10,646 nucleotides of DNA. It comes from CAIOSQ01 sp044359885. Lineage in GTDB: Bacteria; Pseudomonadota; Alphaproteobacteria; CACIAM-22H2. This document shows positions 5,301-10,646 of this stretch, piece after piece (the stretch's first letter is position 1; each line of letters starts with the position of its first letter). Location of the stretch: positions 1 to 10,646 of the forward strand of contig JBIKLI010000135.1 of assembly GCA_044359885.1 (NCBI GenBank), given 5' to 3'. A program made the position numbers and the translations under genes. Under the pieces are notes generated by a model. It was not told the DNA's origin and searched no databases. It worked only from the letters and a program-made list of their open reading frames with translations.

Positions 5301-6104
5301 ATGACCTCACCTTCGCAGGCGGATCCCGCCCCAGCGATCCTGCTGCGCGACGACGCCGATGGTGTCGCCACGCTGCGCCTCAACCGTCCGCATGCCTACA
5401 ACGCGCTGTCGATGGCGCTGATGGACGATCTGCTCGCGGCGCTCGAGGCGATCGCCGCCGATCCCGCGGTGCGGGTCGTGATCGTCGCCGGGGAGGGCAA
5501 GGGATTTTGCGCCGGCCATGACCTGCGCGAACTGCGTGCCCGCCCGGGGCGCGACGCCTATGCCGAGACCTTCGCCACCTGCGGGCGCCTGATGCAGCGC
5601 ATCGTGGCCCTGCCCAAGCCGGTCATCGCCCGTGTCCACGGCGTCGCCACCGCGGCAGGCTGCCAGCTGGTCGCGAGCTGCGACCTGGCGGTCGCGGCCG
5701 CCGGCGCTCGCTTCGCCGTGCCGGGGGTCAATATCGGCCTGTTCTGCTCGACCCCGATGGTCGCCCTGTCGCGCGCCGTCGGACGCAAGGCCGCGATGGA
5801 GATGCTGCTGACCGGGGACATGGTCGGGGCAAACGACGCGCAGCGCCTCGGGCTGGTCAACCGCGTCGTCGCGGACGAGACGCTCGAGGAGGCGACCCTG
5901 GCGCTGGCGCGGCAGATCGCCTCGAAATCGCCGCTGACGCTGGCGATCGGCAAGGAGGCCTTCTACCGGCAGGCAGAGATGGACCTCGCCGCCGCCTACG
6001 CCTATGCCAGCGAGGTGATGACCCGCAACATGATGGCGCGCGACGCCGAGATCGGGATCGACGCCCTGCTGACGCGCACCACGCCGCAATGGTGCGGGCG
6101 ATGA
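5301..6104 (+). CDS. Enoyl-CoA hydratase/isomerase (crotonase) family protein, ECHDC3-like
   Basis: The protein has 267 residues with the crotonase fold throughout. LRLNRPHAYNALS (25-37) is the N-terminal signature. GFCAGHDLREL (68-78) supplies the first oxyanion-hole amide, and the segment around GVATAAGCQL (114-123) supplies the second. The two glutamates used by true enoyl-CoA hydratases appear to be replaced: Q122 aligns with the first (GGGCE in rat), and G144 in VPGVNIG aligns with the second (QPEILLG). The whole pattern resembles ECHDC3-type proteins. Hydration of 2-enoyl-CoA is therefore doubtful; another acyl-CoA reaction or a binding role is possible. AGGAG 7 nt upstream fixes the start. 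The TGA overlaps the next ATG as ATGA. The thioesterase gene diverges from it. Confidence 0.88.
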   Translation: MTSPSQADPAPAILLRDDADGVATLRLNRPHAYNALSMALMDDLLAALEAIAADPAVRVVIVAGEGKGFCAGHDLRELRARPGRDAYAETFATCGRLMQRIVALPKPVIARVHGVATAAGCQLVASCDLAVAAAGARFAVPGVNIGLFCSTPMVALSRAVGRKAAMEMLLTGDMVGANDAQRLGLVNRVVADETLEEATLALARQIASKSPLTLAIGKEAFYRQAEMDLAAAYAYASEVMTRNMMARDAEIGIDALLTRTTPQWCGR

Positions 6105-6601
6105 ACCACGATGGCTACGCCGACGACTACATCGCCGGCATCCTGCGCGAGACGCGGGTCATCGCCATGGTCGGCGCCTCGCCGAACTGGAACCGGCCGA
6201 GCTATTTCGCGATGAAGTATCTGCAGGCGAAGGGCTACCGCGTCATTCCCGTCAACCCCGCCGCCGCCGGCCAGCGGATCCTGGGCGAGCAGGTCCATGC
6301 CACGCTCGCCGACATTCAGGGGCCGGTCGACATGGTCGACATCTTCCGCAATTCGCAGGCCGCGGGGCCGATCGTCGACGAGGCGATCGCGCGCGGTGCC
6401 CGCATCGTCTGGATGCAGCTGGGCGTGCGCGACGACGCGGCGGCGGCGCGCGCCGAGGCGGCCGGCCTCAAGGTCGTCATGGATCGCTGTCCGAAGATCG
6501 AGTTCGGCCGCCTGACCGGCGCCCTGTCCTGGGGCGGGATCAATTCGGGCATCATCTCCTCGCGGCGGCGACGCGGCCTCGGCAAGGCCGCCGCCTCGTG
6601 A
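6101..6601 (+). CDS. CoA-binding domain protein (YccU-like)
   Basis: The 166 residues form essentially one Rossmann-like CoA_binding_2 domain. IAMVGASPNWNRPSYFAMKYL (21-41) is the nucleotide/CoA-binding start, followed by GYRVIPVNPAAAG (45-57). VDMVDIFRNSQAAGPIVDEA (76-95) and MDRCPKIEFGRL close the family pattern. The C-terminus is basic (RRRRGLGK). The family's function is not well established; proteins of this kind bind CoA, and no catalysis is evident. I chose the ATG at 6101 over 6089 because it overlaps the previous stop as ATGA and gives the usual MNHD-type N-terminus. Its own stop overlaps the GTG of the next gene, so three genes are coupled. Confidence 0.88.
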   Translation: MNHDGYADDYIAGILRETRVIAMVGASPNWNRPSYFAMKYLQAKGYRVIPVNPAAAGQRILGEQVHATLADIQGPVDMVDIFRNSQAAGPIVDEAIARGARIVWMQLGVRDDAAAARAEAAGLKVVMDRCPKIEFGRLTGALSWGGINSGIISSRRRRGLGKAAAS

Positions 6602-7182
6602 TCGGCGATGCCCTCGGTCCGCTCGCCGTCTCGACCGGCGTCGTGGCGCTCGCGGAGATCGGCGACAAGACGCAGTTGCTGGCGCTGGTCCTGGCGGCGC
6701 GCTTCCGGCGGCCCTGGCCGATCGTCGCCGGCATCCTGATCGCGACCCTCGCCAACCATGCCGTCGCCGGGCTGGCCGGCGCCTGGTTCGCCCATCTGAT
6801 GGACGGCCCCTGGCTGCGCTGGATCGTCGGCGGGTCCTTCGTCGCGATCGGCGTCTGGGCGCTGTTCCCGGACCGTTTCGAGGACGACGACAAGCCGGCC
6901 ATGGATCGCTACGGCGCGCTGGTCACGACCACCATCGCCTTCTTCCTGGTCGAGATCGGCGACAAGACCCAGATCGCGACCGTCGCGCTGGCCGGACGCT
7001 TTTCCGCCGACGTCGCGGCGGTGGTCGCCGGCACGACGATCGGGATGCTGCTCGCCAACGCGCCGGCGGTATGGCTGGGCGACCGGTTGGCGCACCGCCT
7101 GCCGCTGAAGGCGATCCGCCTCGCCGCTGCGGCCGTCTTCGTGGTTCTCGGGATCGTCGCCTTCGCGATGCTCGGGGGTTGA
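6598..7182 (+). CDS. GDT1/TMEM165 (UPF0016) family cation exporter
   Basis: This is a membrane protein of 194 residues with about six hydrophobic segments in two similar halves. Each half carries the family signature: E20-I-G-D-K-T-Q26 in the first and E119-I-G-D-K-T-Q125 in the second, where the acidic residues are thought to bind cation. An acidic loop (FEDDDKP, 94-100) joins the halves. Family members move Mn2+ or Ca2+ across membranes, and bacterial relatives such as MneA act as Mn2+ exporters; the ion here is not visible from sequence. The start is a GTG overlapping the upstream TGA as GTGA, and the nearby ATG at 6608 is out of frame. The CoA-binding gene lies directly upstream. No manganese riboswitch can precede it in this coupled arrangement. 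Confidence 0.92.
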   Translation: MIGDALGPLAVSTGVVALAEIGDKTQLLALVLAARFRRPWPIVAGILIATLANHAVAGLAGAWFAHLMDGPWLRWIVGGSFVAIGVWALFPDRFEDDDKPAMDRYGALVTTTIAFFLVEIGDKTQIATVALAGRFSADVAAVVAGTTIGMLLANAPAVWLGDRLAHRLPLKAIRLAAAAVFVVLGIVAFAMLGG

Positions 7183-7225
7183 CGCGACCGTCGCGCCGGT
7201 TGCTCGGCCAGATGACGGGCGGCGC

Positions 7226-7248
7226 GGCCCTGCGGTGACGCGCAGGCC
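7226..7248 (+). other. Stem-loop in the gap before metY
   Basis: CCTGCG (7229-7234) pairs with CGCAGG (7241-7246) around a 6-nt loop. Two further G-C pairs (7226-7227 with 7247-7248) follow beyond a bulged C at 7228. It lies 44 nt after the exporter stop and 22 nt before the metY ATG. No T-run follows, so it may be a weak terminator of the upstream operon or a leader hairpin of metY. Confidence 0.3.
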
Positions 7249-7270
7249 AGGGCATGGCAGACTCCGGGCC

Positions 7271-8575
7271 ATGACAGAGAAGCCCACCGCTCCCGACCGC
7301 GCCTACGCGTTCGAGACCCGCGCCGTCCATGCCGGCGCCAGCCCCGATCCGACGACCGGTGCGCGCAACGTGCCGATCTACCAGACGACGTCCTACGTCT
7401 TCGACGACGTCGACCACGCCGCGTCGCTCTTCAACCTCCAGGATTTCGGCTACGTCTACACGCGCCTCGGCAATCCGACCGTGTCGGCGCTCGAGGAGCG
7501 GATCGCCAGCCTCGAAGGCGGTCGCGGCGCGGTGGCGGCAGCATCGGGACACGCCGCCCAGTTGCTCGCCTTCTTTTCGCTCATGGAGCCGGGCGACGAT
7601 TTCATCGCCTCGCGCAACCTCTACGGCGGCTCGATCACGCAGTTTTCGCACGCCTTCAAGCGCTTCGGCTGGAACGTGACCTTCGTCGATCCGGCGGCGC
7701 CAGAGGCGTTCCGGGCCGCGCTGACACCGCGGACCAAGGCGATCTTCATCGAGGTCCTCGCCAATCCCGGCGGCATCGTGGTCGACATCGAGCCGATCGC
7801 CGCGATCGCCCGCGAAGCCGGCATCGTCCTGATGGTCGACAACACCATGGCCTCGCCCTGGCTGTTCCGGCCCTTCGAATGGGGCGCGGACATCGTCATC
7901 CACTCGACGACCAAGTTCCTCTCCGGTCACGGCACGTCGATGGGCGGCGCCGTCGTGGAATCCGGGCGGTTCGACTGGGGCCGCAGCGCGGCTCGCTATC
8001 CCGGCCTGACCCGCCCCGATCCGGCCTATCACGGGCTCACCTTCGCCGAGACCTTCGGCGATTTCGGCTACACCATGAAGACCCGCGCGGTGGCGCTGCG
8101 GGACCTGGGACCGGCGATGGCGCCGATGAACGCCTTCCTGACGCTGACGGGGATCGAGACACTGCATCTGCGCATGGAGCGTCACTGCGCCAACGCGCTG
8201 AAGGTCGCGCAGTTCCTGGAGGCGCATCCCGCGGTGGCGCGTGTGTCCTATGTCGGGCTGCCGTCCAGCCCCTATCACGGGCTCGCGCGCAAATACCTCG
8301 AGCGCGGCTTCGGGTCGGTGTTCACCGTCGCGCTCAAGGGCGGTTTCGCGGCTGGCGTCAGGACGGTGGAGAGCGTCGAGCTCGTGTCACACCTCGCCAA
8401 TATCGGCGACACGCGCTCGCTGATCATCCACCCCGCCTCGACCACCCATCGCCAACTGACCGAGGAACAGCAGGTTCGCGCGGGCGCCGGCCCCGACACG
8501 CTGCGCCTGTCGGTCGGCATCGAGAATCCGGACGACATCATCCTCGACCTCGACCGCGCGCTGGCGAAGACGTGA
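7271..8575 (+). CDS. metY: O-acetylhomoserine sulfhydrylase (MetY-type, PLP fold type I)
   Basis: The enzyme replaces the acetyl group of O-acetyl-L-homoserine with sulfide to give homocysteine, using PLP in the cytoplasm. The 434 residues fit MetY (about 430) better than MetZ or MetB (about 390-400). The N-terminal FETRAVHAG (14-22) and VPIYQTTSYVF (34-44) are class signatures. Y61 and R65 in YVYTRLGNPT are the PLP-phosphate contacts from the neighbouring subunit. The PLP lysine is K215 in HSTTKFLSGHG. LIIHPASTTH near the C-terminus binds the substrate carboxylate. The ATG at 7271 is preferred over a GTG at 7235, which lies in a hairpin and adds a poorly conserved basic tail. The ribosome binding site is weak. 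No SAM riboswitch is evident in the 88-nt leader. Confidence 0.93.
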   Translation: MTEKPTAPDRAYAFETRAVHAGASPDPTTGARNVPIYQTTSYVFDDVDHAASLFNLQDFGYVYTRLGNPTVSALEERIASLEGGRGAVAAASGHAAQLLAFFSLMEPGDDFIASRNLYGGSITQFSHAFKRFGWNVTFVDPAAPEAFRAALTPRTKAIFIEVLANPGGIVVDIEPIAAIAREAGIVLMVDNTMASPWLFRPFEWGADIVIHSTTKFLSGHGTSMGGAVVESGRFDWGRSAARYPGLTRPDPAYHGLTFAETFGDFGYTMKTRAVALRDLGPAMAPMNAFLTLTGIETLHLRMERHCANALKVAQFLEAHPAVARVSYVGLPSSPYHGLARKYLERGFGSVFTVALKGGFAAGVRTVESVELVSHLANIGDTRSLIIHPASTTHRQLTEEQQVRAGAGPDTLRLSVGIENPDDIILDLDRALAKT

Positions 8576-8594
8576 GACGGCGCATGGTCGCTTG

Positions 8595-8622
8595 CCCGTC
8601 GCCGCGGTGACGGCCCGACGGG
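8595..8622 (+). terminator. Possible terminator hairpin after metY
   Basis: CCCGTCG (8595-8601) pairs perfectly with CGACGGG (8616-8622) over 7 bp with a 14-nt loop, 20 nt beyond the metY stop. There is no U-run afterwards. Position favours a terminator; the missing T tract makes it uncertain. Confidence 0.35.
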
Positions 8623-8641
8623 ACCGATCGAGCCAGGATTT

Positions 8642-8673
8642 CGCGGGACCTTTCGTCAGGATCTGATCCCGCG
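8642..8673. terminator. Second hairpin between convergent metY and peptidoglycan-binding gene
   Basis: CGCGGGA (8642-8648) pairs with TCCCGCG (8667-8673) over 7 bp around an 18-nt loop that itself holds CCT/AGG complementarity. It lies 10 nt from the stop of the leftward gene and could terminate either side. No T tract is present. Confidence 0.35.
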
Positions 8674-8682
8674 GCGACCGCT

Positions 8683-10059
8683 TCAGAGCGCTCCCGTGAA
8701 CTGCCGCACGACCGTGACCTGGTCGACGAATGGCTTGTGCCCGACAGGAGCGAAATGCTGCAGCACCCACATGGCGACCTGTCCGGGCGTGCCGTGGATG
8801 CCTTTGGCGGCGACCTCGCAATCGTCGTCGTCGACGCCGAAATGATCGCGCAATCTGTAGGTCAGCCTACCCGAGACGGCGCGGCCGGAAACCTTGAAGT
8901 CGCTGAGCAGGACGCTCATGCCCTGGAAGCTGCCGATGCAGATCTTGACCACCGTGTCTCTGATGATCGAGTTCTGCGGGATCATGGCCTCGGTCGCCGG
9001 CAGGATGCGGCCGGTCTGCCTGCCCGGTTCGTTCGGGCTGGAATCGCGGTCGCCCCGCGTGGGGCCCGGCCCCGTGACCAGATCGCGATAATCGACCAGC
9101 CCGAGCCGGGCCTGGGCCTGCAGATTTGCCAGCAGCTGCCGTTCGTAGCCCTGGGCCGCCTGAAGGAAGCCATTGCTCCCCGCGGTCGCGGCGCCGAGAC
9201 CGTCGGCCGACACGTCGACCGCCGGTGTCGGCGCGCCCGAATAGCGGGTCCAGCGATCGAAGAGGCGCAGTGCGGTCTGGCCACCGACCGTCATCTCGTT
9301 GCGCAGCAGCGTCTGGTTCACCCTGACGGCGCGCTCGGTCAGTTTGCGCGACGTGTCGACCTGAGGAAAGTTCTGCAGATCGCTCATCTTGATCTCGAGC
9401 GCCGATCCGCCTTCGTCGACCAGAGCCTTCGCGAGCTTCGCCATCAGGGTCGCCATCCGGGCGCCGGGCAGGACGAGTGTCGGGGGCACTTCTCTCTCAA
9501 GCACGTCGAGCGCGGCCGCTCCCAGACCGAGCTTCGCAGCCCAGACCCGCAGCCTGGCGACGTTGCTGGACGAGTTCAGCTGTCGGCTCGCGCTGTCGAG
9601 ATCGGACTTCAGGGGCCGCCCACCCTGGCCATCGTTGTCGAAGACATTGGCGAGAAGGAACTCCTCGCCGGGGGGCTGCGGCTGCACCCGCAGACCACCG
9701 CTCGGTGGGCCCGGCGGCACCGGCCCGGGCTTCGGCGCCGGCGACGGGGGCGGGGTCTTCGCGAGCAGGGAATCCATCTTCGCGAGCGTGTTCTTGCCGA
9801 CGCTGCCGTCGACCCGCAGCGGCGGATATTTCTGCTGGAAGGCCCTGACGGCAGCGACGGTTTCGTCGCCGTAGCTGCCATCGGGTTGCCCGCCAGAAAA
9901 CGTCTTCGGCATCAGATGGCCGAAGCCAAGATCGGACAGCGCGCGCTGGACGATCCTGACGCCGTCCTTGTGCGCGTCCCAGCGATTGAAGGGCGGCGCA
10001 TTTTCCGCCGCCGCACGGATGCGGGCGGACTGGGCGAAAGGCGGATATGTCAGAGCCAT
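8683..10059 (-). CDS. Peptidoglycan-binding domain protein with uncharacterised C-terminal domain
   Basis: From the ATG at 10059 the protein has 458 residues. Residues about 31-100 form a PG_binding_1-like three-helix domain, with GVRIVQRALSDLGF, then PDGSYGDETVAAVRAFQQKY and RVDGSVGKNTLAKMDSL. Residues 103-130 are a Pro-rich linker. Residues about 150-330 look largely helical and match nothing I know. The last 110 residues (about 349-458) form a compact segment with YRLRDHFGVDDDD (401-413), WVLQHF (431-436), KPFVDQ (442-447) and a terminal FTG. This pattern loosely recalls the DUF3289-type domains of envelope and secretion-related proteins, but I hold that only weakly. The start is uncertain: in-frame GTG codons at 10107 and 10140 would add a possible export signal. 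No enzyme motif is visible. It probably acts at the cell wall. Confidence 0.75.
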   Translation of the reverse strand: MALTYPPFAQSARIRAAAENAPPFNRWDAHKDGVRIVQRALSDLGFGHLMPKTFSGGQPDGSYGDETVAAVRAFQQKYPPLRVDGSVGKNTLAKMDSLLAKTPPPSPAPKPGPVPPGPPSGGLRVQPQPPGEEFLLANVFDNDGQGGRPLKSDLDSASRQLNSSSNVARLRVWAAKLGLGAAALDVLEREVPPTLVLPGARMATLMAKLAKALVDEGGSALEIKMSDLQNFPQVDTSRKLTERAVRVNQTLLRNEMTVGGQTALRLFDRWTRYSGAPTPAVDVSADGLGAATAGSNGFLQAAQGYERQLLANLQAQARLGLVDYRDLVTGPGPTRGDRDSSPNEPGRQTGRILPATEAMIPQNSIIRDTVVKICIGSFQGMSVLLSDFKVSGRAVSGRLTYRLRDHFGVDDDDCEVAAKGIHGTPGQVAMWVLQHFAPVGHKPFVDQVTVVRQFTGAL

Positions 10060-10259
10060 GGCTGCGGCGATTCCGGCGAAGCCGTCCTTGGTCGAGAGGA
10101 CATACACAGCGAGATTACGCCTGGAAACCGCCGGATGCACCTGGCGATCGCCGTCGGCGACGATGAAATCGCAGACGGATTGCAAACGGCCGGCGCCATG
10201 AACCGGCTGGCCCCGATCTCGACCGCGCGCCGACGAAGATGCGAGATCGCGCCCCGCGA
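10060..10259 (-). other. 200-nt gap between MFS transporter gene and peptidoglycan-binding gene
   Basis: No gene of its own is evident. The frame of the peptidoglycan-binding gene stays open across it, so part may be coding if a GTG start upstream of 10059 is used. It holds one candidate promoter and an 8-bp inverted repeat at 10214-10249 without a T tract. Confidence 0.4.
10099..10127 (-). promoter_or_regulatory. Possible promoter of the peptidoglycan-binding gene
   Basis: On the minus strand TTTCCA (10122-10127) and TATGTC (10099-10104) are 17 nt apart, in one of the more AT-rich patches here. The hexamers are moderate matches (4/6 and 3/6). A start near 10092 would leave a leader of about 33 nt before the ATG at 10059, which supports that start over the upstream GTG codons. 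Confidence 0.3.
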
Positions 10260-10646
10260 CTATTCGGCGGCGGCCGCCCGGCGGTTCGTCGCGGCCGCCT
10301 CGTTGCCGTCGGGCAGCATCCAGGCGCCGGCCAGCGCCAGCGTCGCCAGCACCGCCATCGTCACGAAGAGCCAGTAGAAGCCACCGGTGGCGGCGTAGAT
10401 CCAGGCGATCAGCGGCACCGCCGTCGCCGAGACGCAAAGCGTCAGGATGAACTTGGCCCCGAAACCGGTCCCCTGCCAGCGCCCAGGCGTATAATGCGCC
10501 AGCAGCTTGTTCTCCGCCGGCCCGGACAGGCTGCCGGTGAAGACGAGCGCGACGGCGAGCAGCAGCAGCAGCCAGGACTCCAGCAGCGCCGCCAGGAACA
10601 GTCCCGGCGCCAGCAGCACATACGCGAAGCGGTAGACCCGCTGGGT
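10260..10646 (-). CDS. MFS transporter, C-terminal part (5' end beyond window)
   Basis: The frame is open from the right edge of the window to a TAG at 10260, giving 128 residues of a longer membrane protein. Three to four hydrophobic helices are visible. The loop GPAENKLLAHYTPGRWQGTGFG, followed by a helix and then GGFYWLFVTMAVLATLALAGAW, is typical of the region from helix 9 or 10 to helix 12 of major facilitator superfamily permeases. The end is a short Ala-rich hydrophilic tail. The substrate cannot be told from this part. It reads toward the peptidoglycan-binding gene with a 200-nt gap and no clear terminator, so co-transcription is possible but not shown. Confidence 0.8.
   Translation of the reverse strand, partial: TQRVYRFAYVLLAPGLFLAALLESWLLLLLAVALVFTGSLSGPAENKLLAHYTPGRWQGTGFGAKFILTLCVSATAVPLIAWIYAATGGFYWLFVTMAVLATLALAGAWMLPDGNEAAATNRRAAAAE

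Noticed and set aside
6089..6100. Earlier ATG for the CoA-binding protein
   Set aside because: It adds only four residues; the ATG at 6101 forms an ATGA overlap and gives the usual family N-terminus.
7183..7270. SAM riboswitch upstream of metY
   Set aside because: SAM-II-type elements are known upstream of methionine genes in alphaproteobacteria, but I could not find the A-rich conserved core; only a simple stem-loop is present.
6923..8278. 451-codon minus-strand opening across metY
   Set aside because: It is antisense to strongly conserved MetY motifs and the exporter's second EIGDKTQ motif, and its translation shows no family pattern.
10214..10249. Inverted repeat CGATCTCG/CGAGATCG after the MFS gene as a terminator
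   Set aside because: The loop is 20 nt and no T tract follows; this fits chance symmetry in GC-rich sequence.
8737..10377. 546-codon plus-strand opening across the peptidoglycan-binding gene
   Set aside because: It has no recognisable domain and the skewed composition of an antisense frame in GC-rich DNA; the minus strand has clear domain motifs.
1..10646. tRNA, rRNA, CRISPR array, insertion-sequence ends or integrase genes
   Set aside because: None was found by reading both strands; the acyltransferase and peptidoglycan-binding genes lack flanking repeats that would mark recent transfer.

Overview
The window is GC-rich throughout (about 70% G+C by eye) and tightly packed, with about 12 protein-coding genes on both strands. 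It looks like a chromosomal segment of a high-GC alphaproteobacterium. The evidence is the S9 with an Ala-rich N-terminal extension, the short (type 2) ArgC next to rplM-rpsI, the PaaI-type thioesterase just upstream of rplM, and frequent GTGA/ATGA stop-start overlaps. I cannot name a genus. No rRNA, tRNA, insertion sequence, CRISPR array or phage gene was seen.

Layout. (1) 1-2012, plus strand: a 5'-truncated FemAB/GNAT-like acyltransferase followed 14 nt later by a threonine-synthase-like PLP enzyme with unusual active-site motifs. (2) 2020-3491, minus strand: argC followed by a gamma-carbonic-anhydrase-like gene, overlapping by 4 nt. The last gene stops only 7 nt from the convergent PLP-enzyme gene. 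(3) 3548-3580: a strong hairpin terminator. (4) 3623-4625, minus strand: the rplM-rpsI ribosomal-protein operon, with a good sigma-70-like promoter (4687-4715) and a perfect 8-bp leader hairpin. (5) 4791-5219, minus strand: a PaaI-like hotdog thioesterase. (6) 5220-5300: a short divergent control region holding a dyad. (7) 5301-7182, plus strand: three stop-start-coupled genes encoding a crotonase-fold protein that lacks both usual catalytic glutamates, a CoA-binding protein, and a GDT1/TMEM165-type cation exporter. (8) 7271-8575, plus strand: MetY-type O-acetylhomoserine sulfhydrylase. (9) 8683-10059, minus strand: a peptidoglycan-binding-domain protein with a proline-rich linker and uncharacterised middle and C-terminal regions. 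(10) 10260 to the end, minus strand: the C-terminal part of an MFS transporter.

Functionally, 2020-8575 is mostly housekeeping: translation, arginine and methionine/cysteine biosynthesis, acyl-CoA metabolism and metal homeostasis. The less ordinary parts are the acyltransferase/PLP pair at the left edge and the peptidoglycan-binding protein at the right. I did not find a convincing wholly new multi-gene system. The best leads are the C-terminal domain of the peptidoglycan-binding protein, the 5' hairpin of the rplM-rpsI leader, the glutamate-less crotonase, and the acyltransferase/PLP pair.
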